64,000 nt of DNA. Origin: CAYPHY01 sp964410625. Its GTDB lineage: Bacteria; Chloroflexota; Anaerolineae; Promineifilales; Promineifilaceae. Below, piece after piece: positions 23,109-31,972 of this stretch. The position numbers and the translations under genes were made by a program. Below the pieces are notes generated by a model. It searched no databases. It was not told the origin of the DNA and saw nothing but the letters and a program-made list of their open reading frames with translations. The stretch is from assembly GCA_964410625.1 (NCBI GenBank), contig CAYPHY010000011.1, positions 75,067 to 139,066 of the forward strand, written 5' to 3'. Position 1 is the stretch's first letter. Each line of letters opens with the position of its first letter.

Positions 23109-23180
23109 AGTTGCTCATTCTATCAGCCGCCATGCCAAGCATCCAGCAATGAAGGCTAACGCGCTCTCTGTTATGGTCGG

Positions 23181-25163
23181 TTATGGTCCTATTGTAATCG
23201 TTCCGAGGTGGATGGTCGTATCGCTGCCGTTCAACGGCAACCGGGCCGCTGGCTCAAACAGATCATATAAGCCAAGCAGCAGCGTGTAATTGCCTGAGGG
23301 TAAGACAAGCGGAACGAGTAGCCCATAATTGTCCTCTACCGACTCATTGACTGCCCACGTCGTCGTCGGCCGCCACCCGCCTACCGGCTCGCTGTCTCGT
23401 TGCGCTACCAATTGCCCATTCTCATCCAATAGATGCAAAAACACTTTGTAGCGTTGCTGCGGGAGTGCATCGGCTTGCCACATCAGGGTGATTGGAATGA
23501 TGTCACCCGGCCGAACATGCTCTGGCAATGGGGAATAACTGACCAGGCGAATATGGCCGCCTTCCGGCATAATGAAGGGCGCATCGGCCGCCACGAGTTC
23601 CTCCGCCATTTCCTCCAATCCATAGACCACAAAGCGTACATCCCCCACCCACTCCTCGCTGGCCTTAAAGGCATGGGTGTCGAGCCACTGTTCAATCACC
23701 CGCTGCGGGTCGCGCTGCGTATCCCCCCAATAGAGCGCGTATAGCCGGTCATGCTCTGCGGCTATTCGCTCCAATTCCGGCTCCAGGAGGGCTTGATCAG
23801 GTTGTCCCAGCGGCAGTGGATAGACCGGCGCATCGCCTTGATAATAGTAGGTAAACACCTCCCACTGGTTTGGCCCGTTGAGCAAAATCGCCGCGTTGGG
23901 ATGTCCTTCGGCCGTAATTCGCGCTGCCATCCCCCTGTAGTCGGCACGGGCATAGGGGGGTGTATTGGTGTATTGGTTATTGAGGGAGTGGATGTTGCCC
24001 CAAAGCGTAACCAGTGTCAGTAGACTGACGGCCGTTGCAAAAAGGTACTTAATAGGACGCGGACGAACGCGGACGAACGCGGATGGACTTTTCTCTATCC
24101 ATAGCCAATTGAGTCCCATTAAGAGACAGAGAAATGGCACGGCCGCTAACAGGAACTTAAAGTAGGCGGGGTCGGTCGCTGCGCTGGCGTAGAGAAAGGC
24201 CAATGGCACAACGACGCCTATAAATGGAATGATCGCCCGGCGGCCGCCAACGATCACCCCCAATACCCCCAAAATCGCCAGCGCCACCAACGGCCAGCTC
24301 ACTGCATCGGCCGTTACCGTCGCTCCAAAGGCTAACCAACGGCCGCTCTCCGCAATGAAAGCCCCCACCGGCGGCCGTACGCCCGTTCGTCCCCCCACCT
24401 GCCGCCAAAACACCGGCAACCAGGGAGCAAACAGCAAACCCACCACCACCATCCCCCCAACCCACAACCACAACCGCCTCCAACCATCTCCTTTACCCCC
24501 CTGCTCCCCTGCTCCTCTGCTTCTCCGCTTCTCTGCGCCTTCTCCCAATCCCCCAATCTCCAATCTCCCTCTTAAAAGCCACCACAGAAATACAAAGTTA
24601 TGCGCCAACAGCACGGCTGGAAAGAAATAGTGGGTGTATAGCCCTGCTGCGGCTACCAAGATATAAGCGACCGCCCACTTACCCCATCCCCGCAGCGGAT
24701 AACGGCCGAACCAGCGCAGCAATGCCAATGTAATCAGCACTGCCAGCAACGCCAGCAACGCATACATCCGCGCTTCCTGGCTATAGTAGACCAGTGCTGG
24801 ATTCACGGCCACCAGAAACCCAGCCACCAACCCCACGCCCCACCCCGCCAGCCAACGGCCGAGGGCGACAACGGCCGCTACCGTCAAAATCCCGGCAAAA
24901 GTGGAAAAGGAACGCAGCCCAAATTCCGTCTCCCCCACTAGCTCCCGCCAGCCGCGCAACGCCAGATAATACAATGGCGGATGTACGTCGCTGGCCGTCC
25001 CTTCGATGATCGCCGGCAGCGGCCGTTCACTCAACCGCGCACTATTCCCCTCATCATTCCAAAACGACTGGGTTTCTAAATAGTGGAAACGCAAACCCGC
25101 GGCTAACAACAATATAAAAATCAGCGTCAATCCGCGTGGAATCCGCGTTAATCTGCGTTCCAT
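23181..25163 (-). CDS. Membrane glycosyltransferase, GT39/PMT (ArnT-like) family, with several repeat-derived segments
   Basis: A 660-residue polytopic protein. N-terminal helix then the first periplasmic loop with FWNDEGNSARL (the acidic metal/donor motif) and DVHPPLYYLALR, hallmarks of GT39-like enzymes using lipid-linked sugars. About twelve membrane segments reach to residue ~400, followed by a soluble C-terminal domain ending in a beta-sandwich (ITLMWQADALPQQRYKVFLHL). At least four stretches derive from dispersed repeats: the first 15 residues (RRLTRIPRGLTLI), a Gly/Arg/Glu-rich loop (about 203-226), PSAFVRVRPRP (about 361) and NNQYTNTPPYA. The start overlaps the end of the glycosidase gene by 16 bases, so translation may be coupled. 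Confidence 0.83.
   Translation of the reverse strand: MERRLTRIPRGLTLIFILLLAAGLRFHYLETQSFWNDEGNSARLSERPLPAIIEGTASDVHPPLYYLALRGWRELVGETEFGLRSFSTFAGILTVAAVVALGRWLAGWGVGLVAGFLVAVNPALVYYSQEARMYALLALLAVLITLALLRWFGRYPLRGWGKWAVAYILVAAAGLYTHYFFPAVLLAHNFVFLWWLLRGRLEIGGLGEGAEKRRSRGAGEQGGKGDGWRRLWLWVGGMVVVGLLFAPWLPVFWRQVGGRTGVRPPVGAFIAESGRWLAFGATVTADAVSWPLVALAILGVLGVIVGGRRAIIPFIGVVVPLAFLYASAATDPAYFKFLLAAVPFLCLLMGLNWLWIEKSPSAFVRVRPRPIKYLFATAVSLLTLVTLWGNIHSLNNQYTNTPPYARADYRGMAARITAEGHPNAAILLNGPNQWEVFTYYYQGDAPVYPLPLGQPDQALLEPELERIAAEHDRLYALYWGDTQRDPQRVIEQWLDTHAFKASEEWVGDVRFVVYGLEEMAEELVAADAPFIMPEGGHIRLVSYSPLPEHVRPGDIIPITLMWQADALPQQRYKVFLHLLDENGQLVAQRDSEPVGGWRPTTTWAVNESVEDNYGLLVPLVLPSGNYTLLLGLYDLFEPAARLPLNGSDTTIHLGTITIGP
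23951..24086. repeat. Two dispersed-repeat words inside the GT39 reading frame
   Basis: GTGTATTGGTGTATTGG at 23951-23967 (family of 14411-14471) and tandem GGACGAACGCGGACGAACGC at 24061-24080 (related to the ACGCGGAT family). Both are read as protein. Confidence 0.7.
24483..24565. repeat. Two-module short-tandem repeat inside the GT39 reading frame
   Basis: CTCCCCTGCTCCTCTGCTTC words are followed by CCCAATCTCCAATCTCCC. This is the inverse of the pair of modules inserted in avtA at 12871-12952. It encodes a charged cytoplasmic or periplasmic loop between two membrane helices. Confidence 0.78.
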
Positions 25164-26548
25164 CCTTGTTCCAATGACAACCTATCTAAAAGCCAGAAAA
25201 ACACCACCGCAATCCCAGACAAGAACAACAACGGCCGCAACCTCCCCCACTCATAAACCCAATCCGGCCACGACTCCACATCCCGTTCGCCTGTGGCATA
25301 CTCCACCACCGCATCATACACCGGCAAGGACGTGAAATCCGGCTCCATCATGCGGAAGTAATACCACGATTGGTCACGCTCGCTATCATCATGCCGCTTG
25401 AAGAACCAGTAATTAATGACGCCGACCCACGGCCACTCGATTTGGCTGCGTTGGTACGCCTCCACCGCATAGCGTGCTTGCTGTTCCTCAGTGACACGGC
25501 CGTAAGTCGCTGCAATCCCCTCTGGCACGACATTCCAGCCCATCTCGCTAATCCAAATCGGCTTCTCCCCATCCCCATTCCGCACCATCACATCGCGTAG
25601 AAATTCATGGTGCGGATAGTTAATCACCGTCGGCCGCAGCCTGTGATCAGTCGCCCCCGACCACAACCCATACCCTTGTGCCGAGAATACGTCGAAGCAA
25701 TCGGCCGCCCCCGCGTTATACATCCGTTGCAGGAAGATCAGGTCGTTCATGTGGCGGCCGTCATTGGCCACCGTCGGCGTCAACGCCCCGGCCAGCACCA
25801 CCGCCTGTGGGTCCACTTCCTTAATGCGCTCATAGCCAATACACAGTAGCCGCGTATACGCCTCCGGGTCTACATTCTGCAAACCCCACTCCTCATTGCC
25901 GTTCGGCTCGTTCCACAACTGGTAATACTGTACCCGCCCCTGATACCGTTCCGCCACCGTCGCGGCAAAGTCGCCAAAGTCATTAAAATCATCCGGTGGG
26001 GCCTGTGAACCAATCGTATCGGTCAGTGCCCGCGTCCAGGAAGGCGGATTGCTCAGTCGGGCGATGATCTCAATCTCGTTGGCCTCGGCCGCTTCCACAA
26101 TCTGGTCATACTTCGCCCAGGCGTCCACCCCATTGGGATCATTGCGCCGGTCAACAAAATCCCCCTTGCCATGAATCTCAATATCTTCCCAGACAAACTC
26201 CTGGCGGATAAAGTCAAACCCCGCCGCGCGGATTAATTCCAAACTCCGCACCCGCTTCTCCGGCTCTGCCTCCAACTGCAAAAAGGTGTTAATCCCAAAT
26301 GGCGATACCGCTAAAGGGTTGGCCTCCCCACTTTGCGCCCTTTGCGCCTTTGCGCGGGCTATCTCCTGCGGAGCCAGCATCGGCTGCGGCCGAATCGCCG
26401 TGTTCAACCAATGCATGACCCCCGCCAGCTGTCCGGGCAATCGTTCCTCGCCGGTCAGCCCATACAATGACCAGACCGGCGGCCAGAAGGCAATGATAAC
26501 GGCCGCAAATGCTGCTAATACGATTAACCGTCTAACCATAGGAATCAT
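25148..26548 (-). CDS. Membrane-anchored clan-A glycoside hydrolase-like protein
   Basis: A protein of about 466 residues from the chosen ATG. An N-terminal hydrophobic anchor (LIVLAAFAAVIIAFWPPVW) and a C-terminal hydrophobic segment (PLLFLSGIAVVFFWLL) flank a TIM-barrel glycosidase domain. Catalytic candidates: acid/base Glu in YYQLWNEPNG and nucleophile Glu in PIWISEMGWN, the GH39/GH5-like arrangement. It probably trims a cell-surface or extracellular glycan. Residues encoded around 26331-26356 (ARAKAQRAQSG) derive from a CTTTGCG repeat. Starts at 26548 or 26539 are both possible. The downstream GT39 gene overlaps it by 16 bases, so hydrolase and glycosyltransferase are likely co-expressed. 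Confidence 0.78.
   Translation of the reverse strand: MIPMVRRLIVLAAFAAVIIAFWPPVWSLYGLTGEERLPGQLAGVMHWLNTAIRPQPMLAPQEIARAKAQRAQSGEANPLAVSPFGINTFLQLEAEPEKRVRSLELIRAAGFDFIRQEFVWEDIEIHGKGDFVDRRNDPNGVDAWAKYDQIVEAAEANEIEIIARLSNPPSWTRALTDTIGSQAPPDDFNDFGDFAATVAERYQGRVQYYQLWNEPNGNEEWGLQNVDPEAYTRLLCIGYERIKEVDPQAVVLAGALTPTVANDGRHMNDLIFLQRMYNAGAADCFDVFSAQGYGLWSGATDHRLRPTVINYPHHEFLRDVMVRNGDGEKPIWISEMGWNVVPEGIAATYGRVTEEQQARYAVEAYQRSQIEWPWVGVINYWFFKRHDDSERDQSWYYFRMMEPDFTSLPVYDAVVEYATGERDVESWPDWVYEWGRLRPLLFLSGIAVVFFWLLDRLSLEQGWNAD
26331..26356. repeat. CTTTGCG tandem repeat inside the glycosidase reading frame
   Basis: CTTTGCGCCCTTTGCGCC then TTTGCG, the same words as the intergenic block at 62308-62342. 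It codes for a short Ala/Arg/Lys/Gln stretch before the catalytic domain. Confidence 0.7.
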
Positions 26549-26607
26549 ATTGTAACAAAAGCGAAATTTCTGGCTGTTTTTCTCATTCGAGCGGTACAAT
26601 AGAGGGT

Positions 26608-26910
26608 ATGAAAATATCACTCCTCAAACAAACCAGTGCGTGGCTACCAATGGCGATGTCGGCCGCTGCTCTGGCACTTCTGCTTGGCTATGTGGCAATC
26701 ATCGGTGTCCATGAACCCAGAGGGGACGAAGGGGCGGCCGCACGCATCTTTCAACTGCTACTGGTTGCCCAATTGCCCGTCATTGGCTTCTTCGTCTTGA
26801 AGTGGTTGCCGCAAGCGCCTAAGAAGGCGTTGCTGATACTGATACTACAGATCTTCGTAGCACTTGTGCCTATTCTGACCGTCTTTTACCTTGAAAGCGG
26901 TCTTTACTAG
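26608..26910 (+). CDS. Small three-helix membrane protein, function unknown
   Basis: A 100-residue protein with three hydrophobic segments (about 12-33, 46-66, 74-96) and a short polar loop (HEPRGDEGAAARIFQ). No family is recognised. A TACAAT -10-like box at 26595-26600 lies only seven bases before the ATG, so the transcript may be leaderless; no separate SD sequence with normal spacing is seen. The gene is divergent from the glycosidase gene, and both promoters must share about 60 bases. Confidence 0.65.
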   Translation: MKISLLKQTSAWLPMAMSAAALALLLGYVAIIGVHEPRGDEGAAARIFQLLLVAQLPVIGFFVLKWLPQAPKKALLILILQIFVALVPILTVFYLESGLY

Positions 26911-27057
26911 GTGTTTGGCTATTGACCTGCAGTAACCTACGTCTGCAATTATGATGCACTGCGTCACAAATTAGTGTACAATGTGGCATGGATTGCTGAC
27001 TGGCATCCTGTAACGCGGGTTCATTATCCGCGCCATGAGTATTAAGGAAGAGAATCC

Positions 27058-29100
27058 ATGCTAACACCCATTGAACGCCTGCTATTCGTCCTCCTGGTCA
27101 TCATCGTCCTCGTCGCCACCGCCAACACCTTCAGCCAAATGGCCCAAATCATCGGCCGCGGCCAGGGTTCCCTGCGCCTCAATGACCTGCCTCGCCGTCT
27201 GGTTACGGGCGCGGTCGCCCTCTTCACCCAGGGGCGCATCATCCGCCACCGCCGCCTGACCTCGCTCTTCCACTATGGCGTCGCCTTCGGCTTCATCTTC
27301 TACCTGCTGGTCAACGTCGTGGATGTCCTCGAAGGGCTTGTCCCTGACTTCAATCTTCTCGAAGATACGCTCGTCGGCAATCTCTTTGTCTTGCTGGCCG
27401 ACCTGTTTGCGGCGGCCGTGCTCATCGGCATCGTCTACTTCATCCTGCGCCGCTTCGCCTTTCAAGACCGGGCGCTTAAATATCGCGACAACGTCACTGT
27501 CCATCCAGCGGTACGCGCCGGGGCGATCAGCAAAGATTCGCTCCTGGTCGGCGTCTTCATCCTGCTCCATGTCGGCTTCCGGCTCCTCTCCGTCTCCTTT
27601 CTGATGGCCCAGGAAGGGGCTGATCCCTGGCAGCCGGTCGCCAGCGGTATTGCCGGACTCTTTCTGGGTGGCTTTTCGCCAGAGGCATTGGAGATCGGCC
27701 GTCATGTCAGTTGGTGGTTTGCCGTAGGCCTGATCTTGCTCTTTTTGCCCTACTTCCCCTATACCAAACACGCCCATCTCTTCATGGGGCCGATCAACTT
27801 TATGACCAGCCCGGAGCGCAACTACCTCGGCCAGATGCGCACGCTAGACTTCGAGGATGAGTCCATTGAGCAATTCGGGGCGAATAACCTGCTCGACCTG
27901 GAGCAGAAACGCCTGGTAGACGCCTTTGCCTGTATCATGTGCAACCGCTGCCAGGAAGTCTGCCCGGCATACGTCACCGGCAAAGAACTCTCTCCAGCCG
28001 CGTTGGAAATCAACAAACGCTACCACATCTGGGACAACATGCCTGCGTTGGCCTCTGGTGAGTATGAAGGGATTCCCCTGCTTGACTATGCGATCAGCGA
28101 AAGCGCGGTGTGGGCTTGCACCGCTTGCGGCCACTGCATTGATATTTGTCCCGTCGGCAACGTCCCGATGCTCGACATCATGGACATCCGCCGCGACCAG
28201 GTGATGATGGCCAGCGCCTTCCCCGAACAACTGAAGGGGGCGTTTGTCGGGATGGAGCGCCTCGGCAACCCCTGGCAGTCCACCGACAGCCGCATGGCCT
28301 GGGCTGCTTCCCTACCCTTCGACGTACCGACCGTCGAGGAGAACCCCGACTATGAATACCTGCTGTGGGTTGGCTGTGCCGGAGCGTTCAACCCTGATGC
28401 ACAACAGACCGTCCGCGCCGTCGCCACCATTCTCCACGAAGCGGGGATCAGCTTTGCCGTCCTCGGCGAGGCCGAAAGCTGCACCGGCGACTCTGCCCGC
28501 CGCGCCGGAAACGAATACCTCTACTATGAAATGGCGCAGGCCAACATTGAAACGCTGAACGCGGCCGAAGCCAACAACCGGCGCATTGTCACCAGCTGCC
28601 CCCACTGCTTCACCACCATCGGCAAGGAGTACAAGGAGCTAGGGGGGAACTATACCGTCTTCCACCACACGCAACTCATCGCCGACCTCGTTGGCAAAGG
28701 CAAGCTGCGGCTGAACGGCAAGCTGCTGGAAAAAGTGACTTTCCACGATCCCTGCTATCTCGGCCGCCACAACGGCGTCATCGCCGAACCACGCACCGCC
28801 CTGGCCGAAGCGGGGCTGACGCTGCTGGAGATGGAGCGCAGCGGCAAAAACTCCTTCTGCTGTGGCGCTGGTGGGGCGCAATATTGGAAGGAAGAGGAAC
28901 CGGGGGAAACGGCCGTCAACATCACCCGTTTCGGCCAGGCCCGCCGCACCGGCGCCGAAGTCCTCGCCGTCGGCTGCCCCTTCTGCCACACGATGATGAA
29001 CGACGCCAATCGTCAGGCCGGTGAGCCGATGAAAGTACAGGACGTGGCCGTATTGGTGACAGAAGCGATGGAGAAGCCGGTGGGGATGGCGGCCGATTAA
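27058..29100 (+). CDS. HdrD-like (Fe-S)-binding reductase with NarI-like membrane domain
   Basis: A 680-residue fused membrane oxidoreductase. Residues 1-240 hold about five membrane helices of the NarI/HdrE-like type. Then two [4Fe-4S] motifs: CIMCNRCQEVCP near residue 292 and CTACGHCIDICP near 354. The C-terminal part is a CCG-domain pair: GCAGAF...CTGDSARR...SCPHC and FHDPCYLGRH...CCGAGGAQYW...GCPFC, as in HdrD, GlpC and LldE-type subunits. Such proteins pass electrons between membrane quinones and a soluble donor (for example ETF or lactate/acyl-CoA systems). No ETF or dehydrogenase gene adjoins. SD-like GGAAGAG precedes the ATG. Confidence 0.88.
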   Translation: MLTPIERLLFVLLVIIVLVATANTFSQMAQIIGRGQGSLRLNDLPRRLVTGAVALFTQGRIIRHRRLTSLFHYGVAFGFIFYLLVNVVDVLEGLVPDFNLLEDTLVGNLFVLLADLFAAAVLIGIVYFILRRFAFQDRALKYRDNVTVHPAVRAGAISKDSLLVGVFILLHVGFRLLSVSFLMAQEGADPWQPVASGIAGLFLGGFSPEALEIGRHVSWWFAVGLILLFLPYFPYTKHAHLFMGPINFMTSPERNYLGQMRTLDFEDESIEQFGANNLLDLEQKRLVDAFACIMCNRCQEVCPAYVTGKELSPAALEINKRYHIWDNMPALASGEYEGIPLLDYAISESAVWACTACGHCIDICPVGNVPMLDIMDIRRDQVMMASAFPEQLKGAFVGMERLGNPWQSTDSRMAWAASLPFDVPTVEENPDYEYLLWVGCAGAFNPDAQQTVRAVATILHEAGISFAVLGEAESCTGDSARRAGNEYLYYEMAQANIETLNAAEANNRRIVTSCPHCFTTIGKEYKELGGNYTVFHHTQLIADLVGKGKLRLNGKLLEKVTFHDPCYLGRHNGVIAEPRTALAEAGLTLLEMERSGKNSFCCGAGGAQYWKEEEPGETAVNITRFGQARRTGAEVLAVGCPFCHTMMNDANRQAGEPMKVQDVAVLVTEAMEKPVGMAAD

Positions 29101-29133
29101 CCAACGGGTATGATGCAAATGAGTTGTTCAACG

Positions 29134-29162
29134 GTAGCGACAAACCTCCGGTTTGTCGCTAC
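29134..29162 (+). terminator. 13-bp hairpin after the HdrD-like gene
   Basis: GTAGCGACAAACC (29134-29146) pairs with GGTTTGTCGCTAC (29150-29162) around three bases. It belongs to the GTAG...CTAC small-palindrome type seen also at 46139-46168 and 61493-61513. No T-run follows, so its role as a terminator is tentative. Confidence 0.55.
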
Positions 29163-29230
29163 GGCCGCAACCGAAATGTCTAGAAATGTCCTCTTTTGTC
29201 TAGTGTTTTGATTTTTTAGGCCGTGCGAGA

Positions 29231-31123
29231 ATGGAAGTTAAAACGCTGCCCCACTCATTTGCAAAGTTACAAACCCTTCCTCACCGCAACATTCGGATCA
29301 CCGACGGCTTCTGGGCGGAGAAGCAGCGGCTGAACCGTGAGGTGACACTGCCTCATGGTCATGACATGCTGGAGCGAGAAGGGCATTACCACAATTTGCG
29401 CGTAGCGGCCGGACTAACCCAAGGCGAGTACCGCGGCTTCCTCTTCCTCGATTCCGATCTCTATAAGTGGCTGGAAGCGGCCGCCTGGGAAACAGGAGAA
29501 AACCCCGATTCAGACCTGGCGCGGATGGTGGATGAGACCATTGCCTTGCTGGCGGCCGTGCAAGAGCCAGATGGCTACCTCAACTCCTACTTCCAGGTGA
29601 CGGGGAAGGAGCGCTTTGTAGACCTGGCTTATGCCCACGAGTTGTATTGTGCCGGGCATCTAATTGAAGCGGCGATTGCCCACCACCGCGCCACTGGCAA
29701 AACAACCCTATTGGACATCGGCCGTCGCCTGGCTGACCATCTTGATTCCGTCTTTGGGAAGGGGAAGAAGCAAGGGGCCAGCGGCCATCCGGAGATTGAA
29801 CTGGCGTTGGTGGAGCTATATCGCGAGACAGGGGAGCAACGCTATCTCGACCTCGCTCTTTACTTCATCAACGAACGTGGGCAACAGAAGATGCGTGGCT
29901 TCAACATTTGGGGGCCAGCCTACCATCAGGATCGCGTTCCTGTTCGCGAGGCATCGCAGGTAGAAGGTCATGCGGTGCGCCAGCTTTATCTGAACGCGGG
30001 CGTGACCGATCTCTATCTGGAAACGGGCGAAACCGCCCTACTGGAAGCGATGTTGCGCCTGTGGGAAGACATGGTGGGAGGCAAACTGTATGTGACCGGT
30101 GGTGTCGGCGCGCGCCACTCCGGGGAAGCGTTTGGGGATGCGTACGAATTGCCCAACCAGCGTGCCTATAGTGAAACGTGCGCGGCCGTTGCCCTTATGA
30201 TGTGGGCCTGGCGGATGTTGCTGGCTACGGCCGATCCCCAATATGCCGACCTGATGGAGCGCACCCTCTACAACAGCTTTCTCAGCGGCTGGTCGCAGGA
30301 TGGCAAACATTTCTCTTATGTCAACCCATTAGAAAGCTTGGGTAGTGTTGAACGGCGCGAATGGTACGATTGTGCTTGCTGCCCGCCCAACGTTATGCGC
30401 CAAATCGCCAGCATCGGCCATTACCTGGCAACGACCAGTCGCGATGGGCAAGATGAGATTCAAATCCATCACTTTGCTTCAGCACGGATAAACGATTCCA
30501 TTGGCGGAGCGAATGGAAAAAACGATGTCGCATTGACGATGACCAGCGATTATCCCTGGAGTGGGACAGTACAGATCACCATTGATCAAACCGGCGATAC
30601 GTCCTGGACATTGTCGCTACGAATACCAGGTTGGTGCAGCGATGCAACGTTGCGGGTAAACGGCCGCCAGGTAACTGCCCCCTCCGCGGGTTACGCAGCC
30701 ATCACCAGAGTCTGGCAAGCAGGAGACAGCGTCGAGCTAATCCTGACAATGACCCCTCGCCTTATCCGCGCCCATCCCTACATTGACAACTTAGCCCATA
30801 GCGTGGCGATTGAGTATGGACCATTGGTCTATTGCCTTGAAGCGGCCGATCAGGAGAAAGGTGTTGAGTTGCGCCATCTAAGTATCCGGCCGGTTGCCCA
30901 CTTACAAACCAGGTGGCGCAGCGATCTACTGGGCGGCATGATGAGTGTGGAAACGACGGGCATTGTCTCCGATTTTGAGAATTGGGGTAAGCAATTGTAC
31001 AGGCCGTTGTCGCAAACTCACTTCAGCCAACGAGAGTTATCATTAACGGCCGTCCCCTACTTTGCCTGGGCCAACCGCGTGGCCGGGGCCATGCGCGTAT
31101 GGCTGCCACTGGCAGAGCGATAA
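29231..31123 (+). CDS. GH127 family beta-L-arabinofuranosidase-like glycoside hydrolase
   Basis: A 630-residue (alpha/alpha)6-barrel hydrolase of the GH127/DUF1680 family, which removes terminal beta-L-arabinofuranose from plant glycans and glycoproteins. Family motifs: IRITDGFWAEKQRLNREVTLPHG, AAVQEPDGYLNSYF, AYAHELYCAGHLIEAAIAHH, VTGGVGARHSGEAFGDAYELPN, YSETCAAVALMMW, and ECYDCACCPPNVMRQIAS-like WYDCACCPPNVMR, which holds the Cys nucleophile and zinc-binding Cys. Length is normal and there is no signal peptide, so it acts in the cytoplasm on imported sugars. No transporter gene adjoins. The start has no strong SD. Confidence 0.9.
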   Translation: MEVKTLPHSFAKLQTLPHRNIRITDGFWAEKQRLNREVTLPHGHDMLEREGHYHNLRVAAGLTQGEYRGFLFLDSDLYKWLEAAAWETGENPDSDLARMVDETIALLAAVQEPDGYLNSYFQVTGKERFVDLAYAHELYCAGHLIEAAIAHHRATGKTTLLDIGRRLADHLDSVFGKGKKQGASGHPEIELALVELYRETGEQRYLDLALYFINERGQQKMRGFNIWGPAYHQDRVPVREASQVEGHAVRQLYLNAGVTDLYLETGETALLEAMLRLWEDMVGGKLYVTGGVGARHSGEAFGDAYELPNQRAYSETCAAVALMMWAWRMLLATADPQYADLMERTLYNSFLSGWSQDGKHFSYVNPLESLGSVERREWYDCACCPPNVMRQIASIGHYLATTSRDGQDEIQIHHFASARINDSIGGANGKNDVALTMTSDYPWSGTVQITIDQTGDTSWTLSLRIPGWCSDATLRVNGRQVTAPSAGYAAITRVWQAGDSVELILTMTPRLIRAHPYIDNLAHSVAIEYGPLVYCLEAADQEKGVELRHLSIRPVAHLQTRWRSDLLGGMMSVETTGIVSDFENWGKQLYRPLSQTHFSQRELSLTAVPYFAWANRVAGAMRVWLPLAER

Positions 31124-31145
31124 GCAAACAAAGCGCGGCTCTTTT

Positions 31146-31948
31146 TCAAGGGAGGATTTTGCTGAGAAATACCAGTAGCGCCTGGTTGAATAGCGGCGGC
31201 CGTTGCAGCGGGGCAAAATGGCTCACATCAGGCAAGTAGACAAATTCCGCATTGGGAATGGTTTGGGCGAGATATTCGGCGTGTTGGCGTTTGATAAATT
31301 CATCATGTTCGCTATGGACAACCACCACCGGCACGTTGATCGCGGCTAAATCAGCGGCCGTATAATTCGGCTGTGTGCTTTGCATCAGGCCGACCGCCTC
31401 GGACAAGGCGCTGAATTGCTCTGGCGTGGCCGATAGCTGTTCGTAATCTCGCTGGTGGCGGCTGATACATCGTTGCAAAATTGGCGTGAACTCAATCTCC
31501 TTTGTGCCACTAGGGTCCATATTGCAGGCAAAGAAAAAGACCCCTGCCACCCGCGCAGGTGCATTGGTTGCGAGAATTAAGGCAATACAAGCGCCATCGC
31601 TCCAACCTACCAGAGCGGCCCGTCAATTTGTAACGTGTCCATCACCGCCGTAACATCGGCCGCCATCAGTTCATAGCTATACGGCCGCTCGTCGCGTGTG
31701 CTGCGGCCGTGGCCCCGGCTATCAACCATAACGACCCGATAGCCGCTTTCGATGAGCGCTGGGATTTGATACCCCCAATTGCCGCTATGTCCAAGACCAC
31801 CATGCAGCAAAATGACCGGCGGGCCAGAGCCATAAGTCGCATACCAGATTCGCGCCCCGTCATGTTCGACGTAGCCTTGATCATCAGTCGCTGGCAGCGC
31901 CACTCCCTGCGCCTCGAATTTACTCAAGTCGTCATCATAGACTTCCAC
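31146..31948 (-). pseudogene. Alpha/beta hydrolase broken by one-base frameshift
   Basis: The first part (31948-31607) encodes residues 1-113 of an alpha/beta hydrolase, with ILLHGGLGHSGNWGYQ and VDSRGHGRST, and stops at a TAG after DTLQIDGPLW. Shifting the frame by one base near 31617 (a CGGGCC stretch) restores AALVGWSDGACIALILATN, with the nucleophile Ser, and continues to 31146 with VVVHSEHDEF and PDVSHFAPLQRP (Asp and His). All three catalytic parts survive across the two frames. It could be a recent inactivating deletion or a sequencing error in the G/C run. It follows the MDR dehydrogenase gene by 24 bases. Confidence 0.8.
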
Positions 31949-31972
31949 TATTGGCTCTCCTGATGGTTAAGA

